Shown here one piece after another: positions 1 through 5,465 of a stretch of DNA of 7,342 nt. The DNA lies in assembly GCA_025352435.1 (NCBI GenBank), contig JANXTN010000175.1:1-7342 (forward strand). Direction: 5' to 3'. The notes under the pieces were generated by a model. That model did not search any database and was not told the origin of the DNA. It worked only from the letters and a program-made list of their open reading frames with translations. The first letter of the stretch is position 1, and every line of letters starts with the position of its first letter. This DNA comes from Ferruginibacter sp. Its GTDB lineage: Bacteria > Bacteroidota > Bacteroidia > Chitinophagales > Chitinophagaceae. A program made the translations under genes and the position numbers.

Positions 1-318
1 CTCTTCTTTACTTTTTACATTCAGCATTTTTTCGTTAATATCATTCATAACGGCACCTGCTCGTCGTGCGTAAGGATAGGTAACATATACTGCGTTTCGC
101 AGCCTGTTGTATTTGGCGTTTGCTGCAACCTTTACTGCTGAAAGCTTTGCATAGGTGAAAACATATTCCAGTGTTTTCATTTCAATTGTATCACCATCGT
201 AAATAATGGCTTCCGTTTTTATGGTATCATGCACATTTGTTTGTTGCGCATACATTATTTGCACACTACAAAGCATGCAAACAATCAGAGACATTAAAAG
301 TTTTAAACGGGCTTGCAC
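1..318 (-). CDS. DUF4294 domain protein, secreted (partial, 3' end off the left edge)
   Basis: I read this from the reverse complement; the frame is open to the window edge, giving 106 codons. The N-terminus looks like a signal peptide: Arg4 and Lys6, a hydrophobic stretch LLMSLIVCMLC, then a likely cleavage site near YAQ-QT (residues 23-27). The mature part carries what I recognise as the DUF4294 pattern: IIYDGDTI, then LEYVFTYAKL, then YNRLRNAVYVTYPYARRAG. DUF4294 is a Bacteroidetes family of unknown function, thought to be exported. I chose a GTG start at 318 because it supplies the positive n-region; an in-frame ATG at 294 would give the same domain with a weaker signal peptide. No ATG lies in frame further upstream. 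The two Cys residues in the leader do not form a lipobox, so a lipoprotein is unlikely. Family call fairly sure, start uncertain, function unknown. Confidence 0.72.
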   Translation of the reverse strand, partial: MQARLKLLMSLIVCMLCSVQIMYAQQTNVHDTIKTEAIIYDGDTIEMKTLEYVFTYAKLSAVKVAANAKYNRLRNAVYVTYPYARRAGAVMNDINEKMLNVKSKEE

Positions 319-588
319 GTTGGTATGAAAAAAATTTATCTTTATTAAAGTTCTTAATTTAATATCATATTCATATTAAAGTAACCTTAATTTTTTAATA
401 AAGGATAGTAGATACAGGATAATGTGGTTTAACATTCAGCCTTTGTCAATTGATTTAATGAATTGCTTGAGGGTAATTGCTATAATCCTATGACCTTTAT
501 TTTTTTATTTATTGAAAATTAATACGCTTACGTTTCCTCTGGTCGAATTGTTCCAACTGATGTGATATTACTTTTCTTAACAGACAAT
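319..588. other. AT-rich intergenic region without a recognisable gene
   Basis: No frame here gives a credible protein on either strand. The stretch must contain the promoter of the minus-strand DUF4294 gene and probably upstream sequence of the plus-strand toxin-antitoxin operon. It holds two similar AT-rich blocks at 345-360 and 376-393, 31 bp apart, each of the form TTAAAG-spacer-TTAATTT. It also has two copies of AATTGCT at 461 and 475. I found no terminator hairpin and no clear -33/-7 pair. Confidence 0.5.
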
Positions 589-614
589 ATGGTAAATTTT
601 CTTAAATTTACCAT
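589..614. repeat. Perfect 11-bp inverted repeat, candidate operator of the toxin-antitoxin operon
   Basis: The left arm ATGGTAAATTT (589-599) and right arm AAATTTACCAT (604-614) are exact reverse complements, separated by TCTT. The right arm ends at the base before the GTG start of the antitoxin gene. A -7-like element, TAAATTTT (593-600), lies inside the left arm, so a protein bound here could block transcription. If transcription starts upstream of the repeat, the RNA could also fold into an 11-bp stem next to the start codon. The symmetry is seen directly; the operator role is inferred from the usual autoregulation of toxin-antitoxin operons. Confidence 0.6.
593..600 (+). promoter_or_regulatory. 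Possible -7 element of the toxin-antitoxin operon
   Basis: TAAATTTT matches the Bacteroidetes -7 consensus TAnnTTTG at all fixed positions except the last. It would place the transcript start near 606, about 10 nt before the GTG start at 615. I see no convincing TTG -33 element at the expected distance, and AT-rich sequence yields such matches easily, so this is weak. Confidence 0.25.
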
Positions 615-842
615 GTGCAAAATTATCTGACACATATTGAAATGAATCCAAACATTCGCTTTGGTAAACCTTGCATCATAAATACAAGGATTGCTGTACT
701 TGACATTCTTCAGTGGCTGGGCTCCGGTATGACACAGAGTGAAATTCTCCTAGATTCTCCGCTGCTAAAGGAAGAAGATATTTTAGCAGCTTTACAATTT
801 GCAGCTCATAGGGAACAGATTTCGAAAGTTATAGCAGCATAG
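615..842 (+). CDS. DUF433 family antitoxin
   Basis: A 75-residue protein with DUF433 (VapB-like antitoxin) features: an N-terminal HIEMNPNIRFGKPCI segment with the family's G-K-P at residues 17-19, the T-R-I at 24-26, then a helical region VLDILQWLGSGMTQSEILLD...LKEEDILAALQFAA (about 28-64). That region resembles the helix-turn-helix expected for this family. Such proteins are thought to bind and neutralise a cognate PIN-like DUF5615 toxin and to repress their own operon. Here the DUF5615 gene follows 1 nt later, which supports this. The start is GTG: an in-frame TAA lies 12 bases upstream (603-605), and starting at the next in-frame ATG (642) would remove the conserved NYLTHIE segment. An out-of-frame ATG at 613 overlaps the start but gives only five residues. 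The gene ends in TAG. Confidence 0.85.
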   Translation: MQNYLTHIEMNPNIRFGKPCIINTRIAVLDILQWLGSGMTQSEILLDSPLLKEEDILAALQFAAHREQISKVIAA

Positions 843-843
843 T

Positions 844-1179
844 ATGAAATTATTGTTGGATGCAAATTTATCCTTTAGGCTAGCACCAAAGCTTCTTTCA
901 CATTTCGAAGAGTGTTTTCATGTGGATCAAATAGGTTTAGAGTTACCTGCTGAGGATATTGAAATTTGGTACTTTGCGCAGAAACAAGATCTGATGATTG
1001 TAACTAATGACTCTGATTTTTATTATCTCCTAAATCAAAAAGGATTTCCTCCAAAAATCATTTTATTAAAAACGGTAAATCAAAGTAACGATTACATTTA
1101 TTCTTTACTAATTAAGCACAGTAAAGAAACATTGGAAATGTCACAATCTTCAGAGTATGGATTTTTAGAAATTCCTTAG
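844..1179 (+). CDS. DUF5615 PIN-like toxin (putative ribonuclease)
   Basis: A 111-residue protein with the DUF5615/Mut7-C-like PIN fold pattern. It opens MKLLLDANLSFRLAP with Asp6, then has HVDQIGLELPAEDIEIWYFA with acidic residues around 28-40, and VTNDSDFYYLL with Asp56 and Asp58. These acidic positions match the metal-binding site that PIN-domain nucleases use to cleave RNA. The gene starts one base after the antitoxin's TAG stop, which implies one transcript and coupled translation. Toxin activity is inferred from the family and the partner, as few DUF5615 members have been tested. The length is normal and nothing is truncated. It faces the ccmF 3' end, with 42 bp between the two stop codons and no clear terminator hairpin. 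Confidence 0.83.
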   Translation: MKLLLDANLSFRLAPKLLSHFEECFHVDQIGLELPAEDIEIWYFAQKQDLMIVTNDSDFYYLLNQKGFPPKIILLKTVNQSNDYIYSLLIKHSKETLEMSQSSEYGFLEIP

Positions 1180-1221
1180 AAGATATAATGTGATAGCTAA
1201 AAAAACTTTAAACATATCTCA

Positions 1222-3387
1222 TTAAGCATTTGCCAGCAAAAACATATAAAAGACAAAGGCAACAGAAAGAGAAAGAATAATTCCTGACTGTAGTCTGGTA
1301 AACTTTCCCCTTTGCAGCATACTTAATACCAAGCCAGTAGCCATTATAACAAGGCCTATCCACACCAAATTTATTAGTGGAAATACATAAGCCTTCACAG
1401 TTACATAATCAATGAGTGAATTAGATTCTTTTATTCCTAACCGGATTTTTTTATTTTCATCTACCCCAATAAAACGTACAAATAAATTTTGTGCAAAAAC
1501 GGTATCATCTGCATTTACAATTCCTAAACTGTCAACGATCACCAAAGGTTTTGCAGCAAAAGTTTGTTTATCTTTCGATGTCACTGATACATCCGCCATT
1601 AACGCTACTTGTCCAGGCTCCTTCGTATATTTTTTATCTACCGGGTTATTTACAACTTTATTAAGCACCAAAAAACCGTTGCTGTAAAAAGTAGTATCTC
1701 CTACGTTTAATTTTACTTCACTAAACTTCGCCGTATCCTCTTCTTGCCCCGTTTTATTTAATGCGTAAGAAACATAAGTAAAAATATCTCTTGTTAAATA
1801 TGATTTGGTATCCGGATTACTACTCATATTGTTATCCTTCATCTGGTAAACATCAGGCTCTAAGCCAAAATTTTCAATTGTTTTCCCGCTATTTTTATCT
1901 TTTCTCTGAAAATTTAATTTGTAAAATTTTCGGCCCTTTTCATGCCCTGCGGAATCTTTTAAAAAGGTTACCTTATAATCGTCAAGACTTGCAGGAACTT
2001 CACGTAAAAGCGTAAGATTTTCTTTAGGATTGTCCACTTCTTTTGTCATTGGATCTTTACCACTGCTTGGTAACGTAATACCATTTACATTGCTACTGCT
2101 AATAACTTTCTTGTTGCCTGCAGAAATCAAGATTCCAATCAACATGAGCATGAAACCCGCATGGGCAATGGGACTACCGGCTTTCATTATTTTTCCTTTT
2201 TGAACTGTCCAGATATAAAAAGCATTTGCTACCAAAGAATATATTACTGCAAAGGCAGCGACATACATGGCGCCTAAAAAACCTGCGCCCTGTTTGTAGT
2301 AAGTAAATGGGTAGAAAATAACGAGCAAAATCATGATGGCGACAGCAATTATCGTTGGCAACCAAATCTCTTTCACAAGGTATTTACCTGTTGTAATTTT
2401 GTACTTTAAATATTGAGTGATGGCAGTTAAAAAACCGAGTATTATTGCAACTAACACAATTACTTTATTGTAAGAAAACTCAATGTCTTCCGGTGGAGCA
2501 ATCTTAGTACCGAATAATTTATTGTAAACCGGCACTGAGGTTTTGGCAATAATAAATACTGCTGTTAGAAAGAATACGAGAGAGCCAATGTACATCCAAA
2601 ACTCACGGGAGTTGGTGGTTTCTTCTTTGTAAATCGTAGGGACTTTGTTATAATTTTTTCCAAGTAAAAACAGTGATGGAATTGCGAAGGCAAACAGGTA
2701 AAGTAAGATAAGCCCATTCATTGCCTTAAAAGAAATGAGCAATCCAAAAATTGTAAAAGAAATGTCTTCACCGGCTTCCGTAAAGGCATGTACAGAAGTA
2801 TCGCCAAGTACGCCAGTTCTTGTAAGAAATGTGGAATATAAGATGAAAATAAATGTGAGAAATGCGAACAAATAACTTGCCTTTAAAGAATGACCTGTGG
2901 CTTTGTAAATTACCATGGTATGCATACCGGCAATTAATAATAACCATGGTACGAGTACTGCATTTTCTACAGGATCCCATGCCCAATAACCACCAAAGTT
3001 GAGAGACTCATAAGCCCATTTTCCACCCATCATAATACCCACACCTAGAATGGCAGCGCACATCAAAGTGTAGGGTAATGCTTCTTTTACCCAATCGCCA
3101 TATCGCTTTGTTTGTATGCCGGCATAGGCGTAAGCAAAAGGAATAATCGTAGACGCAAAACCCAAGAATAAAACCGGTGGGTGAATAACCATCCAGTAAT
3201 TTCTTAAAAGTACATTTAATCCCAACCCATCTTTTATAAAAGTTAAATAATTTGGCTGACCAAATATTGGTGCGTTTATTTCATTTCTCGTTAAACTAAA
3301 TGGGCTGTTACCGAGTTTTATGTTGCCAAAATACATTCCCAAAATCATCATCAGTAAAAAAAACTGAGCAAAACTTACGACGGACAT
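1222..3387 (-). CDS. ccmF: CcmF heme lyase, C-terminal 85% downstream of an in-frame amber codon
   Basis: CcmF is the membrane heme lyase that takes heme from holo-CcmE and attaches it to apocytochrome c. This 721-residue segment has the family hallmarks: HPPVLFLGFA (His69), the WWD-type motif GGYWAWDPVENA (132-143), GMHTM (His156), GDTSVHAF (His200) and AHAGFMLMLIG (His409). The four His have nearly the spacing of the E. coli heme-ligand histidines. A large soluble region (about 425-650) precedes two last membrane helices. The ATG at 3387 is the first Met after the TAG at 3403-3405 and lies inside conserved sequence (WEAPVM-SVVSF), so it is probably not the ancestral start. With the upstream piece in the same frame, the full protein would have 854 positions, normal for Bacteroidetes. 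Whether this part is made by reinitiation, by readthrough, or not at all cannot be told from sequence. It ends with TAA. Confidence 0.85.
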   Translation of the reverse strand: MSVVSFAQFFLLMMILGMYFGNIKLGNSPFSLTRNEINAPIFGQPNYLTFIKDGLGLNVLLRNYWMVIHPPVLFLGFASTIIPFAYAYAGIQTKRYGDWVKEALPYTLMCAAILGVGIMMGGKWAYESLNFGGYWAWDPVENAVLVPWLLLIAGMHTMVIYKATGHSLKASYLFAFLTFIFILYSTFLTRTGVLGDTSVHAFTEAGEDISFTIFGLLISFKAMNGLILLYLFAFAIPSLFLLGKNYNKVPTIYKEETTNSREFWMYIGSLVFFLTAVFIIAKTSVPVYNKLFGTKIAPPEDIEFSYNKVIVLVAIILGFLTAITQYLKYKITTGKYLVKEIWLPTIIAVAIMILLVIFYPFTYYKQGAGFLGAMYVAAFAVIYSLVANAFYIWTVQKGKIMKAGSPIAHAGFMLMLIGILISAGNKKVISSSNVNGITLPSSGKDPMTKEVDNPKENLTLLREVPASLDDYKVTFLKDSAGHEKGRKFYKLNFQRKDKNSGKTIENFGLEPDVYQMKDNNMSSNPDTKSYLTRDIFTYVSYALNKTGQEEDTAKFSEVKLNVGDTTFYSNGFLVLNKVVNNPVDKKYTKEPGQVALMADVSVTSKDKQTFAAKPLVIVDSLGIVNADDTVFAQNLFVRFIGVDENKKIRLGIKESNSLIDYVTVKAYVFPLINLVWIGLVIMATGLVLSMLQRGKFTRLQSGIILSLSVAFVFYMFLLANA

Positions 3388-3402
3388 TACAGGCGCTTCC
3401 CA

Positions 3403-3405
3403 CTA
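3403..3405 (-). other. In-frame amber codon interrupting ccmF
   Basis: Read on the minus strand, the codons are AAA AGT AGG TAG TGG GAA GCG CCT GTA ATG. The two flanking open frames are in phase (3786 minus 3387 is 399, a multiple of 3), so one codon separates them. Two other genes in the window (the DUF433 and DUF5615 genes) end in TAG, which argues against general TAG reassignment. Confidence 0.9.
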
Positions 3406-3786
3406 CCTACTTTTATTAATAAGTAATATGCCCAAAACCCCTTGCCATATGGCCCATAAAAGAAAACTTCCTTCCTGTCCTTCCCAAATACATGACAATA
3501 AATATTTGTATTCCAACTCTAATGATGCATGTTTGTAAGCATACATATATTCGAACAAATGATTTGAACATATATAAAGTATGCACCCAAAAATTACAAA
3601 AACGCCCGCTACTTGTGTGTAAAATGCAATACGGGCAGTTTTGAGCCAGTTTTGCTTTTCAATTAAGTCTTGTGTTCGTGAGGCTGTAAAAAAAGAGATT
3701 GTCGCAATGATGGATGCTATAAAAGAAAGTAATACGAAAAAATGTCCTATATGTCCCGGCAATAAGTGTTCACCTTCAAATTTCAT
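3403..3786 (-). CDS. ccmF: CcmF heme lyase, N-terminal fragment ending at an in-frame TAG
   Basis: These 127 residues are the normal N-terminus of CcmF: MKFEGEHLLPGHIGHFFVLL leading into the first membrane helix, a second helix at about 54-74 (VAGVFVIFGCILYIC), and the CcmF signature IWEGQEGSFLLWAIW (about 100-114) opening the third. The frame then meets TAG at codon 128 and continues in the same frame as WEAPVMSVVSFAQFF, the expected next CcmF residues. This is therefore a single nonsense codon, not a frameshift or deletion. The ATG at 3786 is well supported because an in-frame TAA lies a few codons upstream and it follows the ccmE stop by 27 nt in the same direction. Alone, this piece holds no heme-binding histidine and no WWD motif. 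It could be a broken gene, half of a split CcmF, or a base-call error. Confidence 0.85.
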   Translation of the reverse strand: MKFEGEHLLPGHIGHFFVLLSFIASIIATISFFTASRTQDLIEKQNWLKTARIAFYTQVAGVFVIFGCILYICSNHLFEYMYAYKHASLELEYKYLLSCIWEGQEGSFLLWAIWQGVLGILLINKSR

Positions 3787-3813
3787 GTAAGCTTATTTGT
3801 TTCAGCAAAAATT

Positions 3814-4230
3814 TTATTTCATAGAAGTTTGCTCCTTTACTTCATTCTGTAGTTGCTGTTTATCGTCTTTATATTTGCTTGGGCACTTTAATAAAATATC
3901 ACTGCATTCAAAGTGTTCAGCACCCATTTTACCTTTCATTACCAGTCTTTCACTTTTTTCGAGATCAGCAGGCTTGCTGTTGTGAAAAACCACTTTGGTT
4001 TTGCCTCCAAGGCTGTCAACGGCATAAAACGTAAGGTAATTTGGATTTTTTATGGGATCATATTCTACAGGAAAAGCTCTATCTAATTTTGCAATTATAT
4101 GTACAAATTTACCGGGCTTTTCTTTTGCGGAACGTATTGTATCGTATGTAGAAAAATCTGCAGAAAAACTTATCAACCCTACTATCAATGCTGCTATGCC
4201 AACCAATAAAATTATATGTGTCTTTTTCAT
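3814..4230 (-). CDS. ccmE: CcmE-type periplasmic heme chaperone with a CxxxY heme-binding motif
   Basis: A 138-residue CcmE: an N-terminal membrane anchor (residues 5-22, THIILLVGIAALIVGLIS) followed by a small periplasmic beta-barrel domain (about 40-116), with VDSLGGKTKVVFHNSKPADLEKSERLVMKGKM typical of the family. CcmE carries heme from CcmC to CcmF, so its position just upstream of ccmF fits. The usual heme-binding histidine of HxxxY is replaced by Cys116 in C-P-S-K-Y120, the CxxxY form described for some archaeal and Desulfovibrio systems. A further Cys is at 109. The chosen start is ATG 4230. The frame could extend to TTG 4248, but that overlaps the likely -7 promoter element (4246-4253) and adds six residues before MKKTHII, so I reject it. 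The tail after 120 is charged and probably disordered. Confidence 0.86.
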   Translation of the reverse strand: MKKTHIILLVGIAALIVGLISFSADFSTYDTIRSAKEKPGKFVHIIAKLDRAFPVEYDPIKNPNYLTFYAVDSLGGKTKVVFHNSKPADLEKSERLVMKGKMGAEHFECSDILLKCPSKYKDDKQQLQNEVKEQTSMK

Positions 4231-4245
4231 CTTGGTGATATTTTG

Positions 4246-4253
4246 CAAAGGTA
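4246..4253 (-). promoter_or_regulatory. -7 element of the ccmE-ccmF operon
   Basis: On the minus strand this reads TACCTTTG, an exact match to the Bacteroidetes -7 consensus TAnnTTTG. It lies 15 nt before the ATG at 4230, so the leader would be only about 10 nt. I found no TTG at the expected -33 distance; the nearest is only 11 nt upstream. Confidence 0.55.
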
Positions 4254-4342
4254 CTTTAATTGCACAAGCCTGATAGTAATTATTACCTAAATTTTGCTTT
4301 TGGTAAATTCGTTCAGTTTCATTTTTTGCTTAAAAAGCTTTG

Positions 4343-4370
4343 CTGTTAATATTAAAACTTGCCTTAACAG
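4343..4370. repeat. 7-bp inverted repeat upstream of the ureohydrolase promoter
   Basis: CTGTTAA (4343-4349) and TTAACAG (4364-4370) are perfect reverse complements 14 bp apart. They lie just upstream of the -7 element at 4386, in the gap between the divergent ccmE and ureohydrolase genes. They could be a regulator site, but short AT-rich repeats like this also occur by chance. Confidence 0.25.
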
Positions 4371-4385
4371 TATTACTTGCTACCC

Positions 4386-4393
4386 TATCTTTG
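4386..4393 (+). promoter_or_regulatory. -7 element of the ureohydrolase operon
   Basis: TATCTTTG is an exact match to TAnnTTTG. It predicts a transcript start near 4399 and a leader of about 17 nt before the ATG at 4416. A TTG at 4359-4361 is 24 nt upstream, longer than the usual 19 or so, so the -33 element is unclear. This element also decides the start codon, because a longer reading from TTG 4377 would begin upstream of the transcript. Confidence 0.55.
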
Positions 4394-4415
4394 CGAAAAT
4401 TTCAAAAATAAACTA

Positions 4416-5465
4416 ATGTTTGATCTGTCCCAATTTGACCCTAATTCCGTAGGCAACCCCAACAACAATATTTTCGGTCTTCCGTTTTCGGAAGAAGAAG
4501 CGGGTTTGGTTATTCTACCTGTGCCATGGGAGGTTACAGTAAGCTACAATGCAGGTACAGCAAGGGCTGCCGACCATATATTTAACGCAAGTCTTCAGGT
4601 AGATCTGTTTGATAATGAGTTCAAGGACGAATGGAGAAAAGGTTTTTTTATGCGCCATCCAGATAAAAAAATTCTCACGAAAAGTGATTTTCTAAGAAAG
4701 GAAGCTGAATTGTATATTAATTACATTTCTCATGGCGAAATTGTTTTGGAAAATAAGTTTATGTGCAAAACCCTGCGTGATATAAATGAAGGGAGTATCT
4801 TTTTAAACAATTGGGTATACGAGCAAACAAGAGATCTAATACAGCGGGGGAAGGTAGTTGGTTTATTAGGCGGTGACCATAGTACACCTTTAGGCTTTTT
4901 TAAAGCAATTGCAGAAAAGCATGAAAACTTTGGAATTTTACAGATTGATGCCCATATGGATTTAAGAAAAGCCTACGAAGGTTTTAATTATTCCCACGCA
5001 TCTATCATGTATAACGCATTAAATGAAATACCTCAATTAAAAAAACTTGTACAGGTAGGCATAAGAGATTATTGTGATGAGGAACTTGAGTATATGCAAC
5101 AAAGTGAAGGAAGGGTGGTAGCATTTTTTGATAAGGATATTAAGGAAAGACAATACGAAGGCGAAACCTGGAAATCCATAACTGATAAAATTGTTGAAAC
5201 ACTTCCGCAAAATGTTTTTATAAGTTTTGATATTGATGGTCTGAATCCAAAACTTTGTCCTCATACGGGAACACCTGTGCACGGAGGCTTTGAAGTGCAG
5301 GAAATATATTATCTATTCAAAAAAGTTTTGCAAAGTGGCCGAAAATTAATTGGTTTTGATTTAAATGAAATCGGTATAAGCCAAGATGAATGGGATGAAA
5401 ATGTGGGTGCAAGAATTTTATATAAACTTTGTAATCTGCTCACACAAAGCAACAGTACAAATTGA
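4416..5465 (+). CDS. Arginase/agmatinase-family ureohydrolase
   Basis: A 349-residue binuclear-metal hydrolase of the arginase/agmatinase/formiminoglutamase family, which cleaves guanidino or formimino groups (urea release in arginase and agmatinase). Family motifs are present in order: GGDHS (152-156, His155), DAHMD (178-182), and SFDIDGLNP (270-278, Asp272 and Asp274). Together these supply all six expected Mn ligands. The substrate cannot be fixed: DAHMDLR resembles formiminoglutamase-like enzymes, while the following YSHAS looks agmatinase-like. The SFDID motif continues GLNP where most members have GLDP. About 60 residues around 60-125 form a charged, probably helical insertion that makes the protein longer than the usual 300-320. 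The ATG at 4416 is preferred to an in-frame TTG at 4377, which lies upstream of the promoter's predicted transcript start. Its TGA stop overlaps the next gene's TTG start. The protein is probably cytoplasmic, as no signal peptide is seen. Confidence 0.85.
   Translation: MFDLSQFDPNSVGNPNNNIFGLPFSEEEAGLVILPVPWEVTVSYNAGTARAADHIFNASLQVDLFDNEFKDEWRKGFFMRHPDKKILTKSDFLRKEAELYINYISHGEIVLENKFMCKTLRDINEGSIFLNNWVYEQTRDLIQRGKVVGLLGGDHSTPLGFFKAIAEKHENFGILQIDAHMDLRKAYEGFNYSHASIMYNALNEIPQLKKLVQVGIRDYCDEELEYMQQSEGRVVAFFDKDIKERQYEGETWKSITDKIVETLPQNVFISFDIDGLNPKLCPHTGTPVHGGFEVQEIYYLFKKVLQSGRKLIGFDLNEIGISQDEWDENVGARILYKLCNLLTQSNSTN

Noticed and set aside
241..294. Lipoprotein signal in the DUF4294 leader
   Set aside because: The two Cys in the hydrophobic stretch are preceded by Val and Leu, not the small residue a lipobox needs.
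461..481. AATTGCT direct repeat as a transposon or attachment site
   Set aside because: Two 7-bp AT-rich copies 14 bp apart, with no transposase remnant or terminal inverted repeats, are not enough.
613..630. Mini-frame from ATG 613 overlapping the antitoxin GTG
   Set aside because: It gives only five residues before TGA and has no supporting feature; the GTG frame holds the DUF433 sequence.
1180..1221. Bidirectional terminator between the convergent DUF5615 gene and ccmF
   Set aside because: Only a 6-bp AGATAT/ATATCT pair with a 27-nt loop can be found, with no GC stem, so it is too weak to call.
1412..2015. Plus-strand open frames within ccmF
   Set aside because: They are antisense to conserved CcmF sequence, have no family resemblance, and read as shadow frames.
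2174..2986. Additional minus-strand open frames within ccmF
   Set aside because: They lie in other frames of a clearly coding CcmF region and have Cys/Arg-rich, unprotein-like composition.
3403..3405. General reassignment of TAG to a sense codon
   Set aside because: The DUF433 and DUF5615 genes both end in TAG at their normal family lengths, and no other gene here has an internal TAG.
4231..4248. CcmE start at TTG 4248
   Set aside because: It overlaps the -7 element at 4246-4253; ATG 4230 gives the usual positive residues before the membrane anchor.
4377..4415. N-terminal extension of the ureohydrolase from TTG 4377
   Set aside because: It overlaps the exact -7 element at 4386-4393, so the codons would lie upstream of the transcript; the added residues do not resemble the family, and ATG 4416 gives a normal start.
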